From Halomonas sp. (GTDB lineage: Bacteria; Pseudomonadota; Gammaproteobacteria; Pseudomonadales; Oleiphilaceae), in NCBI GenBank assembly GCA_007135745.1, contig SLIH01000358.1, positions 1 to 6,682 of the forward strand: a stretch of 6,682 bases of DNA, given 5' to 3'. The translations under genes were made by a program, and so were the position numbers. The notes under the pieces were generated by a model. The model was given only the letters and a program-made list of their open reading frames with translations. It did not search any database and was not told the DNA's origin. Positions 1 through 5,993 of the stretch are shown here, piece after piece (positions within the stretch are counted from its first letter, which is position 1; each line of letters starts with the position of its first letter).

Positions 1-154
1 CCTCCGGGTGGAATCACACTCGTCCAGACATCGCTAACACAGCATAAAAAACGCTCAGCCACGCCTCTACTCCCAAATTCGATAAGACCTTTCCGCTTCT
101 GATTCAATTGCAGCACCATCAGAACGTCCGGAAACGGCTAATGGAGCCATTGCT

Positions 155-173
155 GGGGTGGGTGTCCATTTAG
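155..173. repeat. REP-like element, half copy (copy A)
   Basis: The stretch contains GGTGGGTGTCCATTTAG, the same right arm and right flank as the copy at 6049-6062. No matching GGACACCCAC left arm lies upstream. Only a short TAATGGA at 139-145 mirrors the outer TCCATTA-like end, so this is a solitary or eroded half element. It lies about 20 bp beyond the stop codon of the diguanylate cyclase, in the same kind of position (gene 3' flank) as the other copies. Confidence 0.6.
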
Positions 174-192
174 CACGTACCCTGTCTTGAAA

Positions 193-1479
193 TCAGGCCC
201 GGACCCGGTTCCTACCCTCGGATTTGGCAACATAAAGCGCCTTATCCGCGTAGTTCAGAATATGGTCCGGGCTGGAATCAGTTTCCTGGAGTGATGCCAG
301 CCCAATGCTCACCGTAATGCTGAAAGTGTCGTTTTCGCTGTTGAATGAGAGCGCGGCTACTGCCCCCCGGAGTCGCTCAGCCAACCGGTGAGCAGCATCC
401 ATGGCTGTCTCCGGAAGCAGTAAAGCAAACTCCTCTCCGCCCATTCGAGCCAAACAGTCGGTCGAGCGCAGCTCAGGTGTGACGGCTGCAACAAATCCCT
501 TCAGTGCTTCATCACCTGCCGCATGACCATATTGATCATTGATCTGTTTGAAATGGTCCAGGTCAAGCATCATCACTGTAAGTGGATGTGAGTAACGCTT
601 TGCCCGGATAAATTCCTCAGCCAGATGTTCCATAAAGGCGCGCCGATTAGCGGCCCCGGTTAGCGGATCGGACCGTGACATGCGCAGCAGTTCCTCGTTC
701 ATCCGTTCCTGCTCAGTCACATCACGGTAAAACCAGATCCGGCCCCAGTAATCACCCTGAGGCCCGTGCAGACCGCGCGAATAGCGCTTCAGCACCCGAC
801 CGTCCTTCATCTGGATGCGGACACCGCTTTCCTCCTCGTCCAGCCTCCTGTAGAGCTCGTCTATTCGCCGGACAAAGGCTTCCGGATCCTCCACCTGCCC
901 GGAAACCGCCTCCAGAGCGGCCTGCCCATCGTTTTTTTCCATGATATGTTCCGGAATATCCCAGAGCTCCCGAAAACGTCGATTCCAGGTCTTGATCCTG
1001 TTCTGTGAATCAACCACCAGAATGCCATCCGGCGACTCATCCAGATAAACACTCATCACGGTGGACTGGTACATAACCTCCAGTTCCTGATGTACGGAAC
1101 CACTGATCTCGTAGGCCGTGCCCAGAAGCCGTGTCACCCGCCCTGACCTGTCAATAAACGGAACCAGCGTTGTACGCCACCAGGTTTGCCCAACCGGAAA
1201 TTCCAGCATTTCCTGGTAATCCGTGGAAGCCCTGGACAGAACACAACGCCGATAATTGTCCTTCACTGTGGCCGCCGAAACAGCATCAAGAAGCTCATCG
1301 ATGCTTCGACCGGCAACCTCCACGTGCTTCATTCCGGTCGCCTGCTCATGGGATGCGTTGATCGCTGCCAGAACAAACTCGTTTTCGGAAACAACATCAA
1401 TCACAAAAGCCGCGACACCGAGGTTGTCGATAAACCTGCGGAGCGCGCTGGGGTCGCGATCAACGGTGATATCATTCAT
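193..1479 (-). CDS. PAS-PAS-GGDEF diguanylate cyclase
   Basis: This 428-residue protein is predicted to make cyclic di-GMP from two GTP. No membrane segment is visible, so it should be a cytoplasmic sensor. Residues about 14-125 form a first PAS-like domain and about 142-257 a second (ESPDGILVVD, then a PAS tail ending WFYRDVTEQ). A short signalling helix (EQERMNEELLRMSRSD) leads into the GGDEF domain at about 268-428. The catalytic part looks intact: DPLTGAANRRAF at 271-282, metal-binding Asp306 in MLDLDHFKQIND, and the active-site loop GGEEF at 347-351. The inhibitory I-site RSTD (338-341) sits exactly five residues before GGEEF, so product feedback is expected. The PAS ligand is unknown. 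The ATG at 1479 has no clear Shine-Dalgarno, but an in-frame TAA lies just upstream, so no longer start is available. No EAL domain is present. Confidence 0.95.
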   Translation of the reverse strand: MNDITVDRDPSALRRFIDNLGVAAFVIDVVSENEFVLAAINASHEQATGMKHVEVAGRSIDELLDAVSAATVKDNYRRCVLSRASTDYQEMLEFPVGQTWWRTTLVPFIDRSGRVTRLLGTAYEISGSVHQELEVMYQSTVMSVYLDESPDGILVVDSQNRIKTWNRRFRELWDIPEHIMEKNDGQAALEAVSGQVEDPEAFVRRIDELYRRLDEEESGVRIQMKDGRVLKRYSRGLHGPQGDYWGRIWFYRDVTEQERMNEELLRMSRSDPLTGAANRRAFMEHLAEEFIRAKRYSHPLTVMMLDLDHFKQINDQYGHAAGDEALKGFVAAVTPELRSTDCLARMGGEEFALLLPETAMDAAHRLAERLRGAVAALSFNSENDTFSITVSIGLASLQETDSSPDHILNYADKALYVAKSEGRNRVRA

Positions 1480-1506
1480 TGGCAGGAAACCCGCTTAAGG
1501 TATACT
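1479..1506 (+). promoter_or_regulatory. sigma70-like promoter for the CoA-binding gene
   Basis: TTGGCA at 1479-1484 and TATACT at 1501-1506 each match the -35 and -10 consensus at five of six bases and are 16 bp apart. Transcription would start near 1513, leaving a leader of about 137 nt before the ATG at 1650. The -35 box overlaps the start codon of the divergent cyclase gene, so the two transcription units share very little control space. The call rests on motif match only. Confidence 0.55.
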
Positions 1507-1649
1507 TTAGAAGGTTATCATGTGTCTGCCGGGAAATAAATATTCAAACTAGAGCGCATGGACCAGGCGACACGGATTCACTGACCTGCCAGGACTGTAC
1601 GTGGACTCCAAATTCCAGCAGTCAAGCTCAGCCTTTAAGAGGGGGACGC

Positions 1650-2075
1650 ATGACGAATACGAGCTTCGGTGATAAGTATTCTGATCACTTTGTTCAGGAA
1701 ATTCTGAAATCGGTAAGCAGTATTGCGCTGGTCGGCGCCAGCGCTGACCCGAGCAAGCCCAGCAATAAAGTTCTCCAGTTCCTGATCGGGGCTGGCTACG
1801 ATGTGATACCGGTCAATCCGCGCCCGGATGTGACCGAGATCTGTGGGCTCAAGGTCTATCCTTCCCTCGAATCCATTGATCGAACAGTGGATATGGTCGA
1901 CGTCTTCCGGCCATCCGGAGAGTTGGCCGATATTGCCCGTGAGGCCACGGAAATAGGCGCGAAGGTCCTCTGGGCGCAACTCGGAATCCACGACGATGAG
2001 GCTGAGCGCATTGCCGAACAAGGCGGCATGAAAGTGGTCATGGACCGCTGCCCGAAAATCGAACTGGCTGGTTAG
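1650..2075 (+). CDS. CoA-binding domain protein (YccU-like)
   Basis: This 141-residue protein is a single Rossmann-type CoA-binding domain of the CoA_binding_2 / YccU family. Members resemble the nucleotide-binding domain of succinyl-CoA synthetase alpha subunits and are cytoplasmic; their physiological role is largely unknown. Visible features are the first strand and loop IALVGASADPSKPSNKV (25-41), VIPVNPR (52-58) before EICGLKVYPSLESI, DMVDVFRPSGE (81-91), VLWAQLGI (106-113) and the family-type end VVMDRCPKIE (129-138). Length is normal for the family. The start at 1650 is chosen over an in-frame ATG at 1479 because AGAGGGGG lies just upstream of it and because family similarity begins after it. 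The next gene is convergent, so this looks monocistronic. Confidence 0.9.
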   Translation: MTNTSFGDKYSDHFVQEILKSVSSIALVGASADPSKPSNKVLQFLIGAGYDVIPVNPRPDVTEICGLKVYPSLESIDRTVDMVDVFRPSGELADIAREATEIGAKVLWAQLGIHDDEAERIAEQGGMKVVMDRCPKIELAG

Positions 2076-2182
2076 AGAGACGCCCACCCCGGAGATCCGA
2101 TGAATGAAACCGGACTCAGTTCGGGGTTGGATCGCACAAGGCGGAGTTGTTTCTCACCCGGTGCCAAATGTAGCCATGCATC

Positions 2183-2926
2183 CTATTGCGCTCGCACTGT
2201 AGCTTCCGGCACCGATCGCCTTCGTTGCTCCGGGGGAGTCCAAAGCCGCTGCTGCCGAGGCTCCCATCTCAGGCCGTTCATTTGAGCCCGATCCCCGGTT
2301 GTACCGAAACCGCGCAACTCACTGATGCGATTGAAAAAACCCTCGGTATGGAGAAGCGTCATCTTTACCTCATTCCAGTAGGTAGAAGATCGCTCCCGTC
2401 GATAACGCATCGCCGCTTCCATACTGGAAAACCGACCTTCAGAGACCAGATAGGTATCAATTTCATCCTCTTCATAACCCGCAAGGGATACGATTGCGGG
2501 CACATCCAGTTTGAATGAGGTCCCACTTTTGATCTGTCTCTCGTGGTTCATTCGTGCCACTCGACGGCACAGATCGGCATTAAGATCTGCTCCGGAAAGG
2601 AACAGCGTACTCGCTGAACGGACTTTGTCGCATGGCCCTTCGTCTCCCGAAACCTCTGCCACTGCCGCAAAGCATCTGCTTCTCAGCAGTGATACCTGGC
2701 TCCCACCGGGGCCAAACCCTCCCTTGCTCAAACTTTGCGGATGAATCAGATAGCACGGCTTGATGGAATGCAGTTCATTGGCCAAAGCGCGGTACTCGTA
2801 TTCCAGTTCAGCAGGTCGCCTTTGCTCGCCCGAGTAAAACTTTTCATCAGCATCACTGAAAAAGCCACACCCTTGCGTTGATGCAACCAGCATGGCAACG
2901 GCTAAAACCGAAAAAATTCTGGTCAT
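2183..2926 (-). CDS. predicted outer-membrane lipoprotein, unknown function
   Basis: From the chosen start this is a 247-residue protein with a lipoprotein signal peptide: an Arg at position 3, a hydrophobic core (IFSVLAVAMLVAS) and a lipobox-like TQGC with Cys20 as the lipidated residue. Gly at +2 rather than Asp fits outer-membrane sorting in gammaproteobacteria. The mature part is soluble-looking, with further Cys at 58, 85, 99 and 120. The pattern RCFAAVAEVSGDEGPCDKV (84-102) resembles short Cys-pair helical motifs in other uncharacterised exported proteins. The C-terminus is rich in Arg, Gln and Pro. I do not recognise the family. The start is uncertain: ATG at 2926 gives a textbook signal peptide but has no Shine-Dalgarno, whereas an in-frame ATG at 2983 has a strong one and would add 19 residues before the signal. 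The gene is convergent with the CoA-binding gene; no terminator hairpin stands out in the gap at 2076-2182. Confidence 0.75.
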   Translation of the reverse strand: MTRIFSVLAVAMLVASTQGCGFFSDADEKFYSGEQRRPAELEYEYRALANELHSIKPCYLIHPQSLSKGGFGPGGSQVSLLRSRCFAAVAEVSGDEGPCDKVRSASTLFLSGADLNADLCRRVARMNHERQIKSGTSFKLDVPAIVSLAGYEEDEIDTYLVSEGRFSSMEAAMRYRRERSSTYWNEVKMTLLHTEGFFNRISELRGFGTTGDRAQMNGLRWEPRQQRLWTPPEQRRRSVPEATVRAQ

Positions 2927-2983
2927 GAATTCAAACCCAAACACTGGAATTGCTTTGACGTTATCATCGCATCCGGCACCCAT

Positions 2984-3204
2984 TGAGTCTTCCTCAAGGT
3001 GCCGCTGCGCATCTTCGAATCAAGCAAAAAAGGATCTCAAAAATCCACTGGGTTCTCTATCAAATTTCAGAGACCAGATTGTTGGAACCTTGGATATTGG
3101 CTTTCACTGGCGTTTAACGTCAACCAGCATGCGTCGTTGATGGGGTGCCTGTCCACGCGTAGTCTTCCAGCTCACCCCTTTGGGAATACGATGCACGATC
3201 TCCA
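2984..3204. other. intergenic stretch with no recognisable gene
   Basis: This is the upstream side of the lipoprotein gene. GAGGAAG, read on the minus strand just above 2983, is a good Shine-Dalgarno for the longer lipoprotein start. The AT-rich section around 3020-3070 may hold that gene's promoter, but no convincing -35/-10 pair is visible. Open frames crossing here run through the repeats that follow and resemble nothing I know. Confidence 0.4.
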
Positions 3205-3240
3205 TGGACACCCACCCCAATCCGCTCAGGTGGGTGTCCA
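3205..3240. repeat. REP-like palindrome (copy B)
   Basis: TGGACACCCACC (3205-3216) and GGTGGGTGTCCA (3229-3240) form a perfect 12-bp inverted repeat around a 12-nt loop, CCAATCCGCTCA. This is the best-preserved copy of the family, and the same arm-plus-loop sequence recurs at 4286-4310. It should fold into a stable hairpin on either strand. There is no T-tract beside it, so a role as an intrinsic terminator is not supported. Confidence 0.85.
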
Positions 3241-3280
3241 GGTGGTCTTGTCCAAGGTGGGTGTCCAGGTGGTCTTGTCT
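3228..3280. repeat. 27-bp tandem duplication including the repeat's right arm
   Basis: Two copies with a 27-bp period begin at 3228 and 3255. Each holds AGGTGGGTGTCCAGG followed by TGGTCTTGTC. The first 25 positions are identical and the copies differ at position 26 (C at 3253, T at 3280). The duplicated unit is the right arm of copy B plus 14 bp of flank, so a second right arm sits at 3256-3267 and could pair with the single left arm as an alternative. Confidence 0.85.
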
Positions 3281-3281
3281 G

Positions 3282-3377
3282 GATCCCGACATGGTCCTGC
3301 TGGGAATGAGCGTGCTGGGGGAGCTGGATTTCTCCTAGCAAGGCGGCGTTCTGACCCTTCGCCAGGAAAGCCGTTAG
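3282..3377 (+). pseudogene. decayed C-terminal fragment of a retropepsin-like aspartic protease
   Basis: Read from 3282, the plus strand encodes DPDMVLLGMSVLGELDFS, a TAG stop at 3336-3338, then QGGVLTLRQESR and a second TAG at 3375-3377. The pattern LLGMSxLGxLxF followed by GxLTLRQ is what I recall of the C-terminus of the retropepsin-like (clan AA) aspartic protease family of proteobacteria, with a stop where one residue would continue the strand. Nothing upstream in this frame looks like the Asp-Thr-Gly active-site part; the homology appears to stop at the repeat block ending at 3280. I read it as the tail of a gene whose front was lost at the repeat. Family recognition is from memory. Confidence 0.45.
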
Positions 3378-3519
3378 CCCCACTACTCCCCGGCACGCCA
3401 GTGCAAGCGATTACGACATCCCCTGGGATCCGATGCGCGTGGCTATCCAATCAAGGATCCCCTCCGGCAATCCGCCAAGGATGACCGCTCGGGTGGTGCC
3501 GGGCGATTATAGCTGACGC
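3378..3519. other. intergenic remainder, no supported gene
   Basis: A short plus-strand frame ending at a TGA at 3514-3516 (SDYDIPWDPMRVAIQSRIPS near its middle) reads like protein but has no start signal and no family I recognise. It may be more gene debris alongside the protease fragment. No T-tract terminator for the flavoprotein gene that ends at 3520 is visible. Confidence 0.3.
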
Positions 3520-4104
3520 CTATCGTGCCGCCTTGCCAAGCGCATGCATCCGTTGCAACCATTTCTCGCGCGCCTTTTCGCCGCCCATGGATATGCTGAT
3601 CAGGGTCGTGCGAACGGGTTTGAAACCGCAGAAGCGCAATATGTTTCGGCGGAAGCTTTTCAGGCTATGGGCTCGGTAGACCAGGCGATAGAAAAACACC
3701 GGCATGCCCATGGTCACAATGAGCCTTGCGGATTTCCCCTTGAGCCGTCGGCCACCGAAGGTGCCGGGTTCCTTTTCAGGGTCGGTCACGAAACCGGGGC
3801 GGAAAACCTGTTCCAGGAAAGCCTTCAGGATCGCCGGCATGTCGCCCAGCCAGAGCGGATAGATAAAAACCAAATGGTCGGCGGCCTCAATCGCCCCCTG
3901 CGACTCCTGAATCGCCGGTGGCGGCTCGCCCTTTTCGAATTCGTCCTCTCCCTTGAGCCAGGGAAACTCGAGCCGGGCAACCGCTATGTGAGTCACCTCA
4001 TGGCCGGCAGCCCTCGCAGCCTCCGTGTAGGCGTCGGCCAGGGCGTGACCATAATGCCCTCCGGCCGGATCCGGGTGACCCTGAATGATGAGAACGCGAG
4101 ACAT
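3520..4104 (-). CDS. NAD(P)H:quinone oxidoreductase-type flavoprotein (Flavodoxin_2 fold)
   Basis: This 194-residue cytoplasmic protein belongs to the flavodoxin-fold NQO / KefF / MdaB group, which uses NAD(P)H and a bound flavin for two-electron reduction of quinones and related electrophiles. MSRVLIIQGHPDP opens the first strand and the flavin-phosphate loop, continuing into HYGHALADAYTEAA. HLVFIYPLWLGDMPAILKAF (77-96), followed by LEQVFRPGFV, is the typical core motif of the family. KGKSARLIVTMGMP (122-135) is the next strand, followed by a helical tail. Length is normal. The ATG at 4104 is preceded on the coding strand by CGAGGGAAA at good spacing. It lies downstream of tetR on the same strand, about 240 bp away with a hairpin repeat between, so it may have its own promoter. 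Exact substrate cannot be told. Confidence 0.88.
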   Translation of the reverse strand: MSRVLIIQGHPDPAGGHYGHALADAYTEAARAAGHEVTHIAVARLEFPWLKGEDEFEKGEPPPAIQESQGAIEAADHLVFIYPLWLGDMPAILKAFLEQVFRPGFVTDPEKEPGTFGGRRLKGKSARLIVTMGMPVFFYRLVYRAHSLKSFRRNILRFCGFKPVRTTLISISMGGEKAREKWLQRMHALGKAAR

Positions 4105-4116
4105 GACCGTTTCCCT

Positions 4117-4137
4117 CGGGCTGGCATCTCAAGCCCG
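4117..4137. promoter_or_regulatory. short inverted repeat in the flavoprotein leader
   Basis: CGGGCT (4117-4122) and AGCCCG (4132-4137) form a 6-bp inverted repeat around 9 nt, next to the Shine-Dalgarno of the flavoprotein gene. It could be a leader hairpin or a small operator. A second short inverted repeat, CAGAT-TATT-ATCTG, lies at 4187-4200; on the minus strand it contains GATAAT, a possible -10 box, but without a convincing -35 partner. Confidence 0.25.
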
Positions 4138-4285
4138 CCCTGTTCACGCAAAGGCACTCTTGAGTCCAGATGAAGTTCATTCCAACCAGATTATTATCTG
4201 TGAATTGGGACGAAAGTCCATCAAGTGACCTATTCATTAACGCCGGTCAATAAAACACATCACCACCAATCCTAGGACTTTCCCA

Positions 4286-4332
4286 TGGACACCCACCCCA
4301 ATCCGCTCAGACATCGCTCAAGTGGGTGTCTA
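4286..4332. repeat. REP-like palindrome (copy C)
   Basis: TGGACACCCAC (4286-4296) pairs with GTGGGTGTCTA (4322-4332) with one mismatch. The left arm and loop (CCCCAATCCGCTCAG) match copy B exactly over about 25 bp, but the loop is extended by an extra ACATCGCTCAA, making it 25 nt. The right flank TATTTA matches the ATTTA seen in copies A and D. It lies just past the stop codon of tetR. Confidence 0.8.
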
Positions 4333-4359
4333 TTTAAACTTCCACTATTTAAACTTCCA
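4330..4359. repeat. 15-bp exact tandem duplication at the tetR stop codon
   Basis: CTATTTAAACTTCCA occurs at 4330-4344 and again, directly adjoining, at 4345-4359. On the minus strand one unit reads TGG AAG TTT AAA TAG, which is exactly the last four codons and stop of tetR (WKFK-stop). The second unit lies past the stop and merges with the right arm of repeat copy C. The protein sequence is unaffected. Confidence 0.9.
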
Positions 4360-4995
4360 GCCACTCTTACCACGGGCGCGGGCGATGAGGTTCGTAACCC
4401 CCGCCCGACCAGCCGCGATGTATTCCGCATCCTCGTAGAGCGTACTCAGGTAGTTGGCCAGCTCGAGTACGGCGGTAAGCTCGAATGCCAATTGCCGGGT
4501 GTCGGTATCGGGGGCCAACTCGCCGCGCTCGCACGCGGCGTCCCCCAGTTCCTGCAACAACGCAAGCCAGCCACGCTGTGTTTCCGCCACCTCCCCGTGT
4601 AACGGACCACGCTGGGCATCGAGCTCGGCGAGGATCTGGCCAAAAAAACAGCCGCCGGGGAAAACACCCCGCTCAACATAGGAAAGAAACGCCTTGCATA
4701 GGCCTTCGAGCTGCGGCAACCCCTCGGGTGCCTGGAGACCGGGAGCAATGACTTCGGTTTCAAACACCGTGCGCGCGGCGCTGATCGTCTCGCGCTGCAG
4801 GCGTTCCTTCGAACGGAAATGCGCGTAGACGCCGCTCTTGCTGACCCCCAGCTCGGCTGCGAGGCGCCCGATGGTGAGCCCGCCCAGACCTTCGATGGAC
4901 GCCAGCCTCATGGCGGCTTCCAGGATTGCACCGTGCGTGCGCTCGCCGTCGGAGCGGCGCGGGCGGTTTTCGGAGGCAGACGTCTGACTGGACAT
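4345..4995 (-). CDS. TetR family transcriptional regulator
   Basis: This 216-residue protein has the usual TetR plan. Residues about 18-65 form the DNA-binding domain (THGAILEAAMRLASIEGLGG, then TIGRLAAELGVSKSGVYAHF, with F60 and K63 at the classic end of the recognition helix). An all-helical ligand and dimer domain follows. VERGVFPGGCFFGQ (107-120) places a Cys at 116 in a stretch typical of the TetR_C_6-like subgroup; ligand unknown. It is divergent from the alpha/beta hydrolase across a 42-bp near-perfect palindrome that is very probably its operator, so it should repress itself and the hydrolase (inference). The ATG at 4995 has no Shine-Dalgarno and no other credible start exists; the best -10 box (TATCCT, minus strand, 5008 down to 5003) lies 7 nt before the ATG, consistent with a leaderless transcript. 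Its last codons are part of a 15-bp tandem duplication. Confidence 0.93.
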   Translation of the reverse strand: MSSQTSASENRPRRSDGERTHGAILEAAMRLASIEGLGGLTIGRLAAELGVSKSGVYAHFRSKERLQRETISAARTVFETEVIAPGLQAPEGLPQLEGLCKAFLSYVERGVFPGGCFFGQILAELDAQRGPLHGEVAETQRGWLALLQELGDAACERGELAPDTDTRQLAFELTAVLELANYLSTLYEDAEYIAAGRAGVTNLIARARGKSGWKFK

Positions 4996-4997
4996 GG

Positions 4998-5030
4998 TTG
5001 ACAGGATAGCACAACCGTGCGAACTTTATC
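4998..5030 (+). promoter_or_regulatory. likely promoter of the alpha/beta hydrolase gene
   Basis: A perfect -35 hexamer, TTGACA, sits at 4998-5003. The -10 region 17-19 bp downstream (AACTTTAT, about 5022-5029) is a weak match. The spacer and -10 lie inside the left half and centre of the 42-bp palindrome, so a bound repressor would block RNA polymerase. The predicted start near 5035 leaves a leader of about 75 nt before the ATG at 5110. Confidence 0.5.
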
Positions 5031-5046
5031 GCACGGTCGTGCTATC
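5005..5046. promoter_or_regulatory. 42-bp palindromic operator between tetR and the hydrolase
   Basis: GATAGCACAACCGTGCGA (5005-5022) and TCGCACGGTCGTGCTATC (5029-5046) are inverted repeats over 18 bp with one mismatch (A5013 against C5038) around a 6-bp AT-rich centre, ACTTTA. Each half is itself a small inverted repeat, GCAC-N4-GTGC, so the site can be read as two adjacent TetR half-palindromes or as one long dyad. Its position in the divergent control region between a TetR gene and its neighbour makes it the probable operator for both genes. A pair of repressor dimers could bind together (inference). Confidence 0.82.
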
Positions 5047-5109
5047 TATGGATGGCACGCATGGCCTCGACACGACAGCCGTGCGCCGGCACGGCAGGAG
5101 ACGGCGACT

Positions 5110-5955
5110 ATGAGCCTCGACGAATCCCCGGCAGTACACACCGCAACCTCCAAAGACGGCACGCAGATCGTTGCCTCCGTTCAGGGACAGGGCCCACCGC
5201 TTGTGCTGCTGCACGCCGGTCTCGGTGACGCCGAGTTAGACTGGCGCATGGCGCTACCGCTGCTGCGCGAGGATTTCCGTTGCTATCTCGTGAGCTATCG
5301 CCGACGAGGTCGCAGTGGTGACAACCCGGATCTCACCCCGCCCCGACTGATGGAAGACGTGGTGGCCATAGTGGAAAGCATCGGGGAACCCGTAACCCTG
5401 GCCGCACCCTCCGGCGGCGGCATGGCGGTGCTCGCGGCCGCCGCGCGGTGCGAGGCAATCAACGGCGTCGCGGTCTACGAGCCCATCGTGTTCGAGGCGC
5501 TGGGGGAAGAGGAAGGACACGCTTTAGAGCAGGCCTACCAGCGCATGGCGGACACCGCCGCCGAGGACTGCCTGGTCGATGCGGCCAAGGACTGGATCGC
5601 CTTTTTCGCCAATGACAGGGAATGGGCGCAGCTCGACGCCATCGGCTATTTCGATGGGGCCGCACGCTACGTTCCGGTCCTGCTTGAGGAGATCCGCCAA
5701 GCCATGAACGCCGAAGGCCCGGGACCGACCGATCCCGCAGTCCTGAGGAACATCCGGGCGCCAGTGCTCCTGCTGCAGGGAACGGACAGCCCCCTGGCGC
5801 TGTACCGCGACGGCGTGCGCCACGTTGCCGAGCACGTATCTGACACTCAGGTGCAGACGCTCGACGGGCTGGGGCATTTTGGAAGCTGGGTTGAGCCGGC
5901 ACCAGTCGTCGAGGCACTAAGACACTTTGCCAACACTGCATCGCCCCGAAATTGA
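5110..5955 (+). CDS. alpha/beta hydrolase
   Basis: This 281-residue cytoplasmic protein has the alpha/beta-hydrolase fold. The oxyanion-hole region is VLLHAGLGD (32-40), where HAG replaces the common HG motif. The nucleophile elbow is APSGGG (99-104) with Ser101, a small-x-Ser-x-small version of GxSxG. The likely acid is Asp226 in LLLQGTDSP, and the base is His256 in LDGLGHFGSW. A cap region lies at about 130-210. The catalytic triad is thus complete; substrate unknown (esters, lactones, enol-lactones and other small molecules are all possible). The ATG at 5110 is preferred over an in-frame GTG at 5017 because AGGAG lies at 5096-5100 and the 31 extra residues would be translated from the operator itself. 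It is divergent from tetR and probably repressed by it. Confidence 0.9.
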   Translation: MSLDESPAVHTATSKDGTQIVASVQGQGPPLVLLHAGLGDAELDWRMALPLLREDFRCYLVSYRRRGRSGDNPDLTPPRLMEDVVAIVESIGEPVTLAAPSGGGMAVLAAAARCEAINGVAVYEPIVFEALGEEEGHALEQAYQRMADTAAEDCLVDAAKDWIAFFANDREWAQLDAIGYFDGAARYVPVLLEEIRQAMNAEGPGPTDPAVLRNIRAPVLLLQGTDSPLALYRDGVRHVAEHVSDTQVQTLDGLGHFGSWVEPAPVVEALRHFANTASPRN

Positions 5956-5993
5956 CGGGTTGCGACTCGTTGGTTCCAAGTGCTTCCAAGCGT

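Noticed and set aside
24..35. CAGACATCGCT shared with the extended loop of copy C (4309-4319)
   Set aside because: Eleven-base matches are expected by chance in a window of this size, and nothing else around it matches.
2076..2095. GACGCCCACCCC after the CoA-binding gene as a fifth repeat copy
   Set aside because: Eleven of twelve bases match one arm, but neither the second arm nor the conserved loop is present; chance similarity is likely.
3205..3280. CRISPR array
   Set aside because: The repeats are palindromic with adjoining tandem units, there are no regular unique spacers, and there are no cas genes.
3104..3383. Minus-strand open frames with QDHLDTHL or TRPPGHPP repeats, briefly considered as a transposase fragment (ELEDYAWTG)
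   Set aside because: The peptide repeats are the translated 27-bp DNA duplication. The YAWTG similarity to RAYT proteins is too short to support a call.
2999..3484. Open frame of 161 codons on the plus strand across the repeat region
   Set aside because: It has no Shine-Dalgarno, runs through the hairpin and both tandem units, gives repeated VGVQVVLS peptides, and is in a different frame from the protease remnant. It is a by-product of the repeats.
3544..4173. 209-codon plus-strand open frame opposite the flavoprotein gene
   Set aside because: It is antisense to a gene with clear family motifs, and its translation has no domain features.
5017..5109. GTG at 5017 as the hydrolase start
   Set aside because: It lies within the operator and downstream of no ribosome-binding site; the ATG at 5110 has AGGAG at the right distance and starts at a natural N-terminus.
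5459..5989. 176-codon minus-strand open frame opposite the hydrolase
   Set aside because: It is Arg/Pro/Ala-rich low-complexity translation, typical of the antisense of a GC-rich gene.
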